NCBI GenBank assembly: GCA_021805275.1
Contig: JAJZFQ010000259.1
Coordinates: 62,001-126,000 of the forward strand
Source of the DNA: Pseudomonadota bacterium
GTDB lineage: Bacteria; Pseudomonadota; Gammaproteobacteria; Steroidobacterales; Steroidobacteraceae
Length of the DNA stretch: 64,000 nt
Direction: 5' to 3'
This document shows, one piece after another, positions 1 through 8,481 of the stretch (positions are counted from its first letter, which is position 1; each line of letters opens with the position of its first letter). Below the pieces are notes generated by a model. The model saw only the letters and a list, made by a program, of their open reading frames with translations, made no database searches and had not been told where the DNA came from. Made by a program: the position numbers and the translations under genes.

Positions 1-580
1 GGCGACGGCAGACGGCCTCGAGCTTGCGGGTCGAGGCCGCCTCCAGCGTGTCGGTCGCATCGCTCCACAGCGCTGAGGAGTACATCAGATCGGCGGAGAG
101 GAACAGCCCGAAGAACTCGTTGCTGAGATCGTAGTGCGCGGCAATGTTGCGCCGGCTGCCGGAGCGGGTGTTGCGCCGCGCCGCGTGCCACAGGCGCCGC
201 ACTCTGCCGGCGAGGGTGGCCCAGCCGGACTCCAGTCCATCCAGCAGATCGCGGTTGCGCACCAGGAGCCGCACCAGCGCGACGAGCGCCTGCGACTCGT
301 CCATTCCCGGTGCCGAACAGCGCCACAGTCCGTCGATGTAGGCCTCGCCCGCACCGACGCTGCCGCCGGCGGCCACGCGGCGGTAAAATCCCATGTCCGC
401 CACCAGGAGGCGCACGGTGGGCTCAGCTGCGCTCGAGCCGAGGACGGCGGTGCCGAGTGCATCGCTCACCTCCAGTCGGCCGTGTTGCAACCCCGCGAGT
501 CGCGACAGCAGCCGCGCACGCAGGAAGCGCTCCGCGCAGTTTCCGGTCGAGCCTGCCAATGGGGCGACGACGGTGTTCAT
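1..580 (-). CDS. cfa: Cyclopropane-fatty-acyl-phospholipid synthase family protein (partial, N-terminal part)
   Basis: SAM-dependent methyltransferase expected to add a methylene or methyl group to the double bond of unsaturated phospholipid acyl chains. About 193 residues are visible; the gene runs off the left edge. The visible part carries the family's hallmark just before the SAM fold ([13 protein letters not shown], then LMYSSA). The ATG at 580 overlaps the stop of the upstream DUF1365 gene (ATGA), so the two are probably translationally coupled. It is the last visible gene of a minus-strand lipid-modification operon. Family assignment is firm. Whether the product is a cyclopropane, a methyl branch or a furan precursor cannot be told. 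Confidence 0.9.
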   Translation of the reverse strand, partial: MNTVVAPLAGSTGNCAERFLRARLLSRLAGLQHGRLEVSDALGTAVLGSSAAEPTVRLLVADMGFYRRVAAGGSVGAGEAYIDGLWRCSAPGMDESQALVALVRLLVRNRDLLDGLESGWATLAGRVRRLWHAARRNTRSGSRRNIAAHYDLSNEFFGLFLSADLMYSSALWSDATDTLEAASTRKLEAVCRR

Positions 581-1356
581 GCGGGACCTCGCAGACGTTT
601 AGGGTGCTCGTACGTGGGCGTGCGCTTCAGCCACAGCCGCGCCGCCTGCCAGTAGATGCCGCCGATGACCTGCAGACTCATCAGCGGGTAGCGCCACAGC
701 ACCCGAGCCAAGTTGGCGCCGGTGAGCGGACGACGCGCGAGATCCAGACTCGCCTCGAGTTCGCGCTCGCCACCGCGGCGAACCGACATGTGCACGCGCA
801 GGCGCTCCCCGGGCGCGCTGAAGCGCCACCGGTAGGTGCGCTCGAGCGGCAGGAAGGGCGAGACGTGGAACGCCTTGTCGAGATCCCACCGCCAGAGCGC
901 GCCGCGCCGCTCGGCAAGCGAGACCGGCAGGACGTAGGCGTGGCGTTCGTTCCACGGCGTGTTGGTGATTTCGGCAATGATCGCCTCGAGCGCCCCGTCG
1001 GTGCCGTGGCAGTAGTAGAAGCTGACGGGATTGAATGCATAACCGGCGTAACGCAGGTGCGTCAGCAGTCGCACCGGTCCGGTGGGGCGCACCCCGGTGC
1101 GCTGCTCGACCAGGGTGCGTGCCGCCTCGGCGAGCGGCAGCTCTGCCGGCGCGAGGTAATCGGCGCGGCGGAACTCGGCGAAATTCCGCGCATTGACTGA
1201 CCACAACCAGCGGCCTGCGAACAGCTGATCGAGCTCATCGAGATCCAGGCACAACTGGGCGATGCGGTAGGCGAAAGCGTGCGGCCTAGGCCCGAGCCGC
1301 CAGTGCCGGACCACGCCTTCGTACACGGCGCTGCTTGGCGCCTCGGGGGCGCTCAT
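577..1356 (-). CDS. DUF1365 family protein
   Basis: A 259-residue DUF1365 protein of unknown biochemical role, nearly always encoded between an FAD-dependent oxidoreductase and a cyclopropane-fatty-acid synthase homologue, as here. Family signatures are an N-terminal [19 protein letters not shown] segment, a central NPVSFYYC motif and a C-terminal [15 protein letters not shown] segment. The ATG at 1356 overlaps the stop of the FAD gene (ATGA). The frame is open further upstream, but that stretch is the antisense reading of the neighbour and has no family match. It probably helps an electron-transfer or acyl-modification step in membrane lipid remodelling; that role is inferred from context only. 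Confidence 0.9.
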   Translation of the reverse strand: MSAPEAPSSAVYEGVVRHWRLGPRPHAFAYRIAQLCLDLDELDQLFAGRWLWSVNARNFAEFRRADYLAPAELPLAEAARTLVEQRTGVRPTGPVRLLTHLRYAGYAFNPVSFYYCHGTDGALEAIIAEITNTPWNERHAYVLPVSLAERRGALWRWDLDKAFHVSPFLPLERTYRWRFSAPGERLRVHMSVRRGGERELEASLDLARRPLTGANLARVLWRYPLMSLQVIGGIYWQAARLWLKRTPTYEHPKRLRGPA

Positions 1357-2624
1357 GCGGCCACCTCGTTGACCAGCTGCCGCCGCTGAGGTGTCCCGAG
1401 CGCCTCGGCGACGGCGTGCGCGCTGCGCATGCCGTCCTCGTGAAAACCCCAGCCCCAGTACGAGCCGGCGAACCAGGTGCGATTGATGCCCTGGATCTGC
1501 GCTCTCTGACGCTGCGCGGCGAGCGCCTCGTGGGTGTGGACCGGGTGTTCGTAGCGCATGGTGCGCAGCACCTTGGCCGGATCGATCGCGCCGCTGCGGT
1601 TGAGGGTGACGATGAGCGGTTCGGGACAGTCGAGCGACTGCAGCAGGTTCATGCAGTAGCTGACGGTGCACGGTGCGCCGGGCTCACGTGGGACGTAGGC
1701 ATTCCATGCCGCCCAGGCCTTGCGCCGCCGGGGCAGCATCGAGGCGTCGGTATGCAGCACCGCCTCGTTCGGTTGATAGGCAATCGCACCCAGGATCGAT
1801 CGCTCCGTCGCACTCGCATCGGTGAGCAGCGCCAGTGCCTGGTCGCTGTGGCAGGCCAGCACGAGCTGCTCGAAGCGCTCCGTACCGCCGGCGAATCCCA
1901 CCGTGACCGCGCCAGCGTCGCGCCTCACCCAGCGCACCGGGCAGCCGAGCCGCTCGCACACGCGCCAGCGGCTGCGCAGCGCGCGCACGTAGGTTGCCGA
2001 GCCGCCGCGCACGACGCGCCATTCAGGCCGCTCGCGCACCGAAAACATCTGGTGGTGGGCCATGAACTGCACCAGGTATCGGGCGGGAAAACTCAGGATC
2101 TGCGCCGGGGGGGAGGACCACAGCGCCGAGGCCATGGGCACGAGGTGATCGTCGCGAAAGGCCTCCCCATAGCCGCCCGCGGCGAGGTACTCCCCGAGCG
2201 TCGGTCCCGGATCACCGCGCCCGAGCAGGGCGGGTGCCTCGCGATAGAAGCGCAACAGGTCGCGCACCATCCCGAGGAAGCGCGGCGCGAACAGATTGCG
2301 CCGCTGGCAGAACAGCGTATCGAGCCGAGTGGCGTTGTACTCGAGGCCGCTGGCCGCATTGTGCACCGCGAAGCTCATGGTGGTCGGCTGCGAGGCGACC
2401 CCGAGCTCATCGAGCAGCGCGCTGAACAGAGGATAGTGCCGCGGGCTGAACACGATGAATCCGGAGTCGACTGCGAAATCTCGTCCGCCCACGGCGATCT
2501 CGTGCGTGTGGGTGTGGCCGCCGAGGTAGGCGTTCGCCTCGAACAGCGTCACCTCGTGTCGCGGCGCGAGCAGCCAGCTCGAGGCGAGTCCGGCAATGCC
2601 TGAACCGATCACCGCGATGCGCAT
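1353..2624 (-). CDS. FAD-dependent amine-oxidase-fold oxidoreductase
   Basis: A 423-residue flavoprotein of the NAD(P)/FAD-binding amine oxidase (phytoene-desaturase-like) superfamily. The dinucleotide-binding fold starts at residue 1 ([14 protein letters not shown], then an acidic strand end at LFEAN) and is followed by the GGHTHT segment typical of the group linked to cyclopropane synthases. The C-terminal FAD-contacting segment is [15 protein letters not shown]. It lies four bases after the desaturase stop and overlaps the DUF1365 start, so it is in the same operon. In Rhodobacter sphaeroides the equivalent gene lies in the RpoE-ChrR regulon and works on methylated fatty acids. A similar lipid role here is inferred. 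Confidence 0.88.
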   Translation of the reverse strand: MRIAVIGSGIAGLASSWLLAPRHEVTLFEANAYLGGHTHTHEIAVGGRDFAVDSGFIVFSPRHYPLFSALLDELGVASQPTTMSFAVHNAASGLEYNATRLDTLFCQRRNLFAPRFLGMVRDLLRFYREAPALLGRGDPGPTLGEYLAAGGYGEAFRDDHLVPMASALWSSPPAQILSFPARYLVQFMAHHQMFSVRERPEWRVVRGGSATYVRALRSRWRVCERLGCPVRWVRRDAGAVTVGFAGGTERFEQLVLACHSDQALALLTDASATERSILGAIAYQPNEAVLHTDASMLPRRRKAWAAWNAYVPREPGAPCTVSYCMNLLQSLDCPEPLIVTLNRSGAIDPAKVLRTMRYEHPVHTHEALAAQRQRAQIQGINRTWFAGSYWGWGFHEDGMRSAHAVAEALGTPQRRQLVNEVAA

Positions 2625-2628
2625 GACC

Positions 2629-3588
2629 TCACCGCCCCGCCGATTCGAGCACCCGCGCCGGCACCGGTTTCAGATCGCGGATCAGGCCGAGAAGCTGAAG
2701 CAGCCGCAGCCCGTACCAGGTGAGGTCTATCTCCCACCAGCGAAAGCCCTGCCGGGCTGCGGCCGGGAAGCGATGGTGGTTGTTGTGCCAGCCCTCGCCG
2801 AAGGTGAGCAGCGCGAGCAGGACGTTGTTGCGGCTGTCGTCCGGGGTTGCGAAACGGCGCGTACCCCACCGGTGCGCCAGCGAATTGATGGTCACGGTTG
2901 CGTGGAAGAGCACCACCGTCGAGATGAAGAATCCCCACACCAGCAGCTGCGGGCCGTCGGTGCCGAGCTGCGGAGCGAACCGATGCAACGCGGCGCCGAG
3001 CGCCAATAGCGCCGCGGCGAGGACCACCGGCACGGCGATGTCGTAGCGATCGAGCCAGCGCAGCTCGGGGAACCTGGCCAGATCGGCGACCCGCTTCAGG
3101 TCCGTGCGGAAGGCGCGCCGGGTGAGAAACCAGCCCATGTGGCTCCAAAGGAAGCCGCGGATGCGCGGGGAGTGCGGATCGCGCGGCGTGTCGGCATCGC
3201 GGTGGTGGTTGCGATGATGCGCCGCCCACCACAGCGGTCCGCGCTGCACGCACGATGCACCGATGAGCGCGAACAACAACTGCACCGGGCGCGAGGCGCG
3301 GAAAGTGCGGTGGGAGAAGCCGCGGTGGTAGAACCCGGTGAGCGCGAACATGCGCACCGCGTAGAGCGTGCCGGCCGCCACGAGCGCGCTGGCCGACACG
3401 CCCGTCCAGAGCGCCGCCAGGCACCCCAGGTGCAGCCCGATGAATGGCCCGGCCCGCAGCCAGTCGATGCGATCGGCGTCGGCCGTATCAAGCGGGCTGT
3501 GGGCCGGGTGCGTGTCGATCCACTGCCGCAGCGTCTGGCGAAGCGACGGGGCTGGGCCGGCTGGGGCGGGTTGCGGGGTGATTCGCAT
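2629..3588 (-). CDS. Acyl-CoA/phospholipid desaturase (membrane di-iron)
   Basis: A 319-residue integral-membrane fatty-acid desaturase of the stearoyl-CoA desaturase (delta-9) type. All three histidine boxes that bind the two irons are visible: HRGFSH near residue 90, HHRNHH near 125 and HNNHH near 265, with hydrophobic spans between. The ATG at 3588 sits directly behind an inverted repeat (3593-3618). Longer in-frame starts to 3825 would add a Pro/Arg-rich stretch unlike the family. It is the first gene of the lipid block, 121 bases after the anti-sigma factor stop. It introduces cis double bonds with O2 and so could supply the substrate for the downstream Cfa homologue. Confidence 0.9.
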   Translation of the reverse strand: MRITPQPAPAGPAPSLRQTLRQWIDTHPAHSPLDTADADRIDWLRAGPFIGLHLGCLAALWTGVSASALVAAGTLYAVRMFALTGFYHRGFSHRTFRASRPVQLLFALIGASCVQRGPLWWAAHHRNHHRDADTPRDPHSPRIRGFLWSHMGWFLTRRAFRTDLKRVADLARFPELRWLDRYDIAVPVVLAAALLALGAALHRFAPQLGTDGPQLLVWGFFISTVVLFHATVTINSLAHRWGTRRFATPDDSRNNVLLALLTFGEGWHNNHHRFPAAARQGFRWWEIDLTWYGLRLLQLLGLIRDLKPVPARVLESAGR

Positions 3589-3592
3589 CGTG

Positions 3593-3618
3593 GGACACCA
3601 TCGGTAGTTGTGGTGTCC
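3593..3618. promoter_or_regulatory. Inverted repeat just upstream of the desaturase start
   Basis: Perfect 8-base arms (GGACACCA and TGGTGTCC) separated by 10 bases, ending 5 bases before the desaturase ATG at 3588. Read on the minus strand, a TATAGG element precedes the repeat. It could be an operator for a dimeric regulator or an RNA hairpin that masks the ribosome binding site. Seen directly; its function is inferred. Confidence 0.5.
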
Positions 3619-3683
3619 TATACGGAGCCGGGGCGGGTTTGGATGCAGCCGGCCCGAGCTGATTCGCCCGCAGCCGCGCCGTT

Positions 3684-3702
3684 CAGCCCCCGAGGGGGGC
3701 TG
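3684..3702. terminator. GC-rich hairpin after the anti-sigma gene
   Basis: CAGCCCC and GGGGCTG arms with one further C-G pair form a tight 8-base-pair stem around a 3-base loop, 8 bases beyond the anti-sigma stop. There is no T-tract on the minus strand, so it is at best a pause or partial terminator between the regulators and the lipid genes. Confidence 0.35.
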
Positions 3703-3709
3703 CGGCGGC

Positions 3710-4477
3710 TCAGGCCGGGCGTCGGGTCGATCGCACGAGGTGCATTGCGGTGCTCGGCCCCGCCGCGGCGCCGATGGCGCCGGCGGCGATGACCGGGCCG
3801 GTGGGCTGGTCGGTCGGGGAGCCACCGTGCGGCTCGATCGAGACAGCGAGCTGCGCGGTCGGACCGAGCCGACTCACCAGGCTCGCGCTCAGGTCCAGCG
3901 TGATCGGCGCGTGGGTCGAGATCAGGCCGACGGCGATCGGTCGGCCGCCGTGCGGAATCAGCCACAGCTCCGGGGAGTGTCCGGCGGGTATCGCCTGCGG
4001 CATCGCGGGCACTACGATCATCCGCGATTTGCCGATGTCCATGGTCGCCGTCCAGCCGACCTGGCCGCTATGCTCCGAGATGGTCGCCGCCATGTACGGG
4101 ATGGCCGGCGCGGGCGGGCGGCTCACGGCGATGAAGATCAGGGCGGCGCAGGCGGCCGCCAGCAGCGCGCCGCTGCCGAGGGTCAGCCAATGCCACAGCC
4201 GCAGGTTCTCCCACAGCCCGGGCTGGGCCTGCGGGGCCTGCGTGTCGAATTCGAGCGCCGCACGGATGCGCGGCCACAGTCGCGCGGGCGGGTTCTCGGG
4301 CGGGACGGCTTCCGCGAGCGCCAGCAGGCGTCGCTGCCAGAATGCAACGGCAACCGATGCGGTTCCGCCCGAGGCCGCCTCCCGCTCCACCGCGGCGCGC
4401 TCGTCGGCTTCGAGCACGCCGAGCACATACTCCGCGTAGCGCAATTCGCCGGGGTCGTCGTGGGCGGGTGTATTCAT
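3710..4477 (-). CDS. RskA-type anti-sigma factor
   Basis: A 255-residue membrane anti-sigma factor that would sequester the ECF sigma factor encoded upstream. The cytoplasmic N-terminal anti-sigma domain (starting DDPGELRYAEYVLGVLE) is followed by a single membrane helix near residues 100-120 (GALLAAACAALIFIAV) and a periplasmic RskA C-terminal domain with the PAGHSPELWLIP segment. The ATG at 4477 overlaps the sigma stop (ATGA); an ATG 12 bases upstream is possible but less well coupled. It is the RskA type, not the zinc-binding ChrR type that controls comparable lipid genes in Rhodobacter. The signal it senses is unknown. Confidence 0.88.
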   Translation of the reverse strand: MNTPAHDDPGELRYAEYVLGVLEADERAAVEREAASGGTASVAVAFWQRRLLALAEAVPPENPPARLWPRIRAALEFDTQAPQAQPGLWENLRLWHWLTLGSGALLAAACAALIFIAVSRPPAPAIPYMAATISEHSGQVGWTATMDIGKSRMIVVPAMPQAIPAGHSPELWLIPHGGRPIAVGLISTHAPITLDLSASLVSRLGPTAQLAVSIEPHGGSPTDQPTGPVIAAGAIGAAAGPSTAMHLVRSTRRPA

Positions 4478-5031
4478 GTCTCGAGGCACGTGCGCAATTG
4501 CATCAGGGCGCGTCGGATCCAGCTCTTCATCGTGGCGAGCGGCACCTGGCAGCGCATCGCCAGCTCCTTATACGTAGCGCCTGTGAAAAAGGCTTCACGC
4601 ACCGAACGGCCGTGCTTCGGATCGAGCTGCTCGAGACAGTGCTCGAGTCGCGCGTAGTCCTCGCTCGCCTCGGCGTGCGCGGCCGGGCCGCGGTCCTCGT
4701 CGGGCAGCCGCTCCAGATCCAGCGGGGCGGCGCCGGTGTCCTCACGGCGTTGGCGCAGCCGGTCGATCGCGCGGTTGCGCACCAGCGTGGTGAGCCAGGT
4801 GTTGGCGCTGGCCAGCGCCGCATTGAATCCCTCCGCACGGCGCCAGACGGCGATGAATGCCTCCTGCAGAACCTCCTCGGCCTCACCCCGGTCGCGCATC
4901 ATGCGCACGCACAGCGCGAACAGCCGCGGCGAGGTGCGCTGATAGAGCTGCTCGAAAGCGAACCGGTCGCGCAACGCAGTGCGGGCGAGCAGCTGCTCGA
5001 GTGTGCTGGAGTCGGTGGGCGTGTCGTTCAT
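4474..5031 (-). CDS. ECF RNA polymerase sigma factor (SigK/RpoE-like)
   Basis: A 185-residue extracytoplasmic-function sigma factor. Region 2 has the LFALCVRMMRDRGEAEEVLQ segment followed by NTWLTTLVRNRAIDRLRQ. Region 4 is the helix-turn-helix TYKELAMRCQVPLATMKSWI. The start at 5031 is preferred because family members begin just before region 2; an in-frame ATG at 5091 would add a Pro-rich tail. It pairs with the RskA-type anti-sigma factor directly downstream and probably drives the desaturase-FAD-DUF1365-Cfa genes. No clear ECF -35/-10 pair could be assigned by eye. Confidence 0.92.
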   Translation of the reverse strand: MNDTPTDSSTLEQLLARTALRDRFAFEQLYQRTSPRLFALCVRMMRDRGEAEEVLQEAFIAVWRRAEGFNAALASANTWLTTLVRNRAIDRLRQRREDTGAAPLDLERLPDEDRGPAAHAEASEDYARLEHCLEQLDPKHGRSVREAFFTGATYKELAMRCQVPLATMKSWIRRALMQLRTCLET

Positions 5032-5496
5032 CGGCTGAGCGCGTCGCCTGTGTCCTGGGTCGGGCGGGCTGGGTCTCCCGCTCACGCCCATCAGGGTGGC
5101 GCCAAGCTGTTAATTGTCAAGGATAGGCTTGCTGCGTTCAAGCCTGCCGCTATGCCCGCGTCTGAGCTGCCGGTCCGTAATGTCCGCATCCCCGGTGGAG
5201 CGACCCGCATTTCACAGCCGAGCGCTCCTGTACTAGGCTTCCGGCGCCGTGGTCGTACTGATGCTCATAGGTTCCATGACCACTGCGCCACACTGCCGGG
5301 CGCAGCCTGGCCCCGAGGCCGCCTTGCGAGGTGGTGGGCCGCGGGCGATGGGCATGGCGTGCCGGGCACGCCGATGCCGTGAGATCCGGTGCTCGGCCGG
5401 AGTGCCGGTATCGGAGTGCCGCCGGGCACAGCGGCTGCTGTGCTGCGTTCCCGTCCTGACCTCGGCGTGCGGTCGCAACACCAGAGGGTGGAATCG
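5032..5496. other. Intergenic region between the divergent sigma and cydA genes
   Basis: 465 bases without a convincing gene. It must hold the promoters of both operons. A TTGACA hexamer on the minus strand (5114-5119) has no good -10 partner. Overlapping it is a degenerate FNR-like sequence, CTGTTAATTGTCAA (about 5108-5120). A 6-base inverted repeat (AGGCTT/AAGCCT, 5125-5145) follows. None of these is strong enough to name as a site. Confidence 0.4.
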
Positions 5497-7107
5497 ATGA
5501 TTAACGGAACCGTTGTCGATCTGTCCCGGATACAGTTTGCCGCCACGGCGCTGTACCACTTCCTGTTCGTGCCGTTGACGCTGGGATTGAGCTTTCTGCT
5601 CGCCGCGATGGAGACGGTGTACGTCACCACCGGAAGGCCGATCTACAAGCAGATGGCGATGTTCTGGGGCAAGTTGTTCATGATCAACTTCGCTCTCGGC
5701 GTTGCCACCGGGCTGACCATGGAATTTCAGTTCGGCACGAACTGGTCGTTTTACTCCAGTTTCGTCGGCGATATCTTCGGCGCGCCGCTGGCCATCGAGG
5801 GTCTGATGGCGTTCTTCATGGAGTCGACGTTCGTCGGCCTGATGGTGTTCGGCTGGCAGCGCCTGTCCAAGGGGCAGCACCTGGCGGTGACCTGGCTGGT
5901 GGCACTGGCCTCGAACCTCTCGGCGCTGTGGATTCTGGTGGCCAACGGGTTCATGCAGGACCCCACGGGCGCGGCCTTCGATCCGGTCACGATGCGCATG
6001 CACCTGACGAGCTTTCAGGATCTGATCTTCAGCCCCGACGCGCAGTCGAAGTTCGTTCACACCAGCATCGCCGGGTACGTCACCGGGGCGATGTTCGTCG
6101 CCGGCGTGAGCGCCTTCTACATGCTGCGCAAGCGGCATCTGGATCTGGCGAAGCGATCCTTCCGCATCGCGGTGCTGTTCGGTGTGCTCGCCACGATCGG
6201 TGTGGTCACGCTGGGTGATGCGCTGGGGTTCGTCGATGCCAAAGCGCAGCCGACCAAGCTTGCCGCTATGGAGGCGCTCTGGCACCCGGAGCCTGCGCCC
6301 ATGTCGTTCAACCTGATCGCCTTCCCCAGCCAGGCGCAGCAGCGCAACCTCGGTGCCGTGCGGGTGCCTGGGGTGCTGTCGCTGCTGGTCACGCACTCGT
6401 TGGACGGCACGGTGGCGGATATCACGACGCTCGAGCAGGAGGCGCAGCAGAAGATCGAGAACGGGATCCCGGCCGTGCAGGCGCTGAAGACGCTCGCGCA
6501 CAATCCGCAGGACCCCGCTGCGCTGGCGCAGTTCGATGCGCATCAGGCGGATCTCGGCTACGGATTTCTGGTGCAGCGCTATGCACCTCATTTGAGCCAA
6601 GTGACACCGGGGGATATCGAGGCGGCGGCGAAGGACTCGATCCCGCCGGTGGCCGGCGTGTTCTGGTCGTTCCGCATCATGGTGGGCCTGGGACTGCTGA
6701 TGCTCGCGTTTTTCGTGCTCAGCACGCTGTACTCGCTGCGCAACAGGATCGAGCGCAAGACCTGGGTGCTCAAGGTGGCCGTGTGGATGATCCCGGTGCC
6801 GTTTCTCGCCGACGAGGCGGGATGGCTGGTGGCCGAGCTCGGTCGTCAGCCCTGGACGGTCTACGGGGTGCTGCCGACCTGGATGAGTGCATCGACGCAC
6901 AGCGTCGGCTACATGGCGTTCTCCCTGATCGGCTTCGTGACGCTGTACTCGGTGTTCATCGTGGTGGAGATGTACCTGATGGTCCGGGCCATTCGCATCG
7001 GTCCTGCCGAGCATGGCGGCTCCGGCGGCGGGCAGGCGCAGCCGCGCCCGACGCTCGCGCCTCGAGCCGTTCCGGCCGCGCCGCACGGCAGCAAGTGGGA
7101 GGGCTGA
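5497..7107 (+). CDS. cydA: Cytochrome bd ubiquinol oxidase subunit I
   Basis: Catalytic subunit (536 residues) of the high-affinity bd-type quinol oxidase of the inner membrane, which reduces O2 to water without pumping protons. The heme-ligand histidine lies in ALYHFLFVPL (His21, matching His19 in E. coli), the GRQPW signature lies near residue 450, and the quinol-binding loop around residues 300-400 is of the long type. The ATG at 5497 is chosen because the protein then begins exactly like family members; the longer frame to 5389 is not conserved. First gene of cydABXDC, with cydB three bases downstream. Expected to work at low oxygen. Confidence 0.97.
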   Translation: MINGTVVDLSRIQFAATALYHFLFVPLTLGLSFLLAAMETVYVTTGRPIYKQMAMFWGKLFMINFALGVATGLTMEFQFGTNWSFYSSFVGDIFGAPLAIEGLMAFFMESTFVGLMVFGWQRLSKGQHLAVTWLVALASNLSALWILVANGFMQDPTGAAFDPVTMRMHLTSFQDLIFSPDAQSKFVHTSIAGYVTGAMFVAGVSAFYMLRKRHLDLAKRSFRIAVLFGVLATIGVVTLGDALGFVDAKAQPTKLAAMEALWHPEPAPMSFNLIAFPSQAQQRNLGAVRVPGVLSLLVTHSLDGTVADITTLEQEAQQKIENGIPAVQALKTLAHNPQDPAALAQFDAHQADLGYGFLVQRYAPHLSQVTPGDIEAAAKDSIPPVAGVFWSFRIMVGLGLLMLAFFVLSTLYSLRNRIERKTWVLKVAVWMIPVPFLADEAGWLVAELGRQPWTVYGVLPTWMSASTHSVGYMAFSLIGFVTLYSVFIVVEMYLMVRAIRIGPAEHGGSGGGQAQPRPTLAPRAVPAAPHGSKWEG

Positions 7108-7110
7108 GTC

Positions 7111-8241
7111 ATGCACACATTCGCAATTGCGCAGGTCATCTGGTGGCTGCTGCTCGGCGTGCTGCTCATGGGGCTCGCGGTCATGGTCGGCATGGACATG
7201 GGCGTCGGCGCGATCCTGCGCTACGTGGGACGCACCGATGCGGAGCGGCGCGTGGCACTGAATGTCATCGGGCCGCACTGGGACGGCAATCAGGTCTGGT
7301 TCATTCTGGGCGGCGGCGCGATCTTCGCGGCCTTCCCGCTGATCTACGCGACCGCGTTTTCCGGCTTCTACGTGGTGATGCTGCTGCTGCTCTGGACCAT
7401 GATCATGCGGCCGATCGGCTTCGAGTACCGCAGCCGCATGCAGCAGCCGGCGTGGCGGAACGTCTGGGACTGGGTGCTCACCGTCAGTGGCGCGGTACCG
7501 ATGATCGTGTTCGGCGCGGCCTTCGGCAACCTGTTCCGCGGCGTGCCGTTTCACTTCGACTGGGACATGACCTCGTACTACACCGGCAGCTTCCTCGGAC
7601 TGCTCAATCCGTTCGCGATCATGACCGGGGTGCTCTCGCTGTCCCTCGCGGCGCTGATGGGTTCCCTCACCATCATGAACGGCGCCGAGGGCGCGATGCA
7701 TCAGCGCGCGCGGGGATTGGCACAGGTGGCGGGACTCGCGGCGATGGCGCTGTTTGCCGTCGGCGGGCTCTGGGTGCGCGCGCTGCCCGGTTATGAGCTG
7801 CTCAGCGGTCCAGGCGCCGGTGTGCCGCAGACGCCGCTGCAGCAGACGGTCGGCGTTGGCGGCGGCTGGCTGCACAACTTCGGCGCGCATCCTGTGCTGT
7901 GGCTGCTGCCGCTGCTCGGCTTCGCCGGAATGATCGGGGCGGTGTTGTCGGCGCGCGCGGGACGTTCGCATCTGGGCTGGTGGCTGGGTGCCGGTGCGTG
8001 GATCGGCGTCATCGGCACGGCCGGCGCGGCGTTGTTTCCCTTCATGCTGCCCTCGAGCAGCGATCCGTCGATGAGTCTGACAGTCTGGAACTCCAGCTCG
8101 AGCAAACTGACGCTGCTGTGGATGATCGGCTTCGCCGCGGTGTTTGTGCCGTTGATCTTGTGGTACACCAGCTGGGCATTCTGGGTGATGCGCGGCAAGA
8201 TCACCCCCGAGATGGTCGCGAGCGACGATCACGCTTACTGA
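7111..8241 (+). CDS. cydB: Cytochrome bd ubiquinol oxidase subunit II
   Basis: A 376-residue membrane subunit that stabilises the three hemes of CydA. Family signatures include IWWLLLGVLLMGLAVMVGMD at the first helix and GPHWDGNQVWFILGGGA near residues 53-67. A GGAGG ribosome binding site is placed inside the end of cydA, 3 bases separate the genes, and the product has multiple hydrophobic spans and the normal CydB length. It works only together with CydA and the small CydX subunit that follows. Confidence 0.97.
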   Translation: MHTFAIAQVIWWLLLGVLLMGLAVMVGMDMGVGAILRYVGRTDAERRVALNVIGPHWDGNQVWFILGGGAIFAAFPLIYATAFSGFYVVMLLLLWTMIMRPIGFEYRSRMQQPAWRNVWDWVLTVSGAVPMIVFGAAFGNLFRGVPFHFDWDMTSYYTGSFLGLLNPFAIMTGVLSLSLAALMGSLTIMNGAEGAMHQRARGLAQVAGLAAMALFAVGGLWVRALPGYELLSGPGAGVPQTPLQQTVGVGGGWLHNFGAHPVLWLLPLLGFAGMIGAVLSARAGRSHLGWWLGAGAWIGVIGTAGAALFPFMLPSSSDPSMSLTVWNSSSSKLTLLWMIGFAAVFVPLILWYTSWAFWVMRGKITPEMVASDDHAY

Positions 8242-8251
8242 GGGCACGAAG

Positions 8252-8467
8252 ATGCGCAGCTTTTTGTATTTTGTCCTGTTTCTCCTGATCGCCATCGTCA
8301 TTACGGTGCTCGCTGCGATTCTCGGCGACGAGGGAGCCTGGTACTTCGCGTGGCTGATCGGCACCACCATGATCGTGCTGGTCAGCGCGGCCGGCGGTGC
8401 GATGCTGGATGCGCAGGAGGATCAGCTCGCCGAGCAGCAGCGGGCCGAGGCGGGCCGGCGAGGCTGA
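8252..8467 (+). CDS. cydX: CydX-like small subunit with an extra N-terminal membrane helix
   Basis: A 71-residue protein. The C-terminal half carries the CydX hallmark WYFAW (residues 30-34) followed by LIGTTMIVLVSAAGGAM and a polar tail, matching E. coli CydX, which begins at that point and is only 37 residues long. Here about 28 residues precede it, including a separate hydrophobic stretch (FLYFVLFLLIAIVITVLAAIL). The ATG at 8252 has a GAGGG ribosome binding site overlapping the cydB stop, supporting the long form. It probably stabilises the bd oxidase heme site. The extension is unusual and could be a lineage-specific second helix. Confidence 0.8.
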   Translation: MRSFLYFVLFLLIAIVITVLAAILGDEGAWYFAWLIGTTMIVLVSAAGGAMLDAQEDQLAEQQRAEAGRRG

Positions 8468-8481
8468 TCGGGCCGCGCCGA

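Noticed and set aside
3710..5031. RpoE-ChrR singlet-oxygen system
   Set aside because: The anti-sigma has a membrane helix and an RskA C-terminal domain, not the zinc-binding cupin of ChrR.
5108..5120. FNR box upstream of cydA (CTGTTAATTGTCAA)
   Set aside because: Only 7 of 10 consensus positions match and it lies about 380 bases from cydA.
5233..8370. A 1045-codon open frame on the minus strand opposite cydAB
   Set aside because: Antisense shadow in GC-rich DNA: it lies over conserved cydA/cydB and its product is Arg/His/Gln-rich with no domain.
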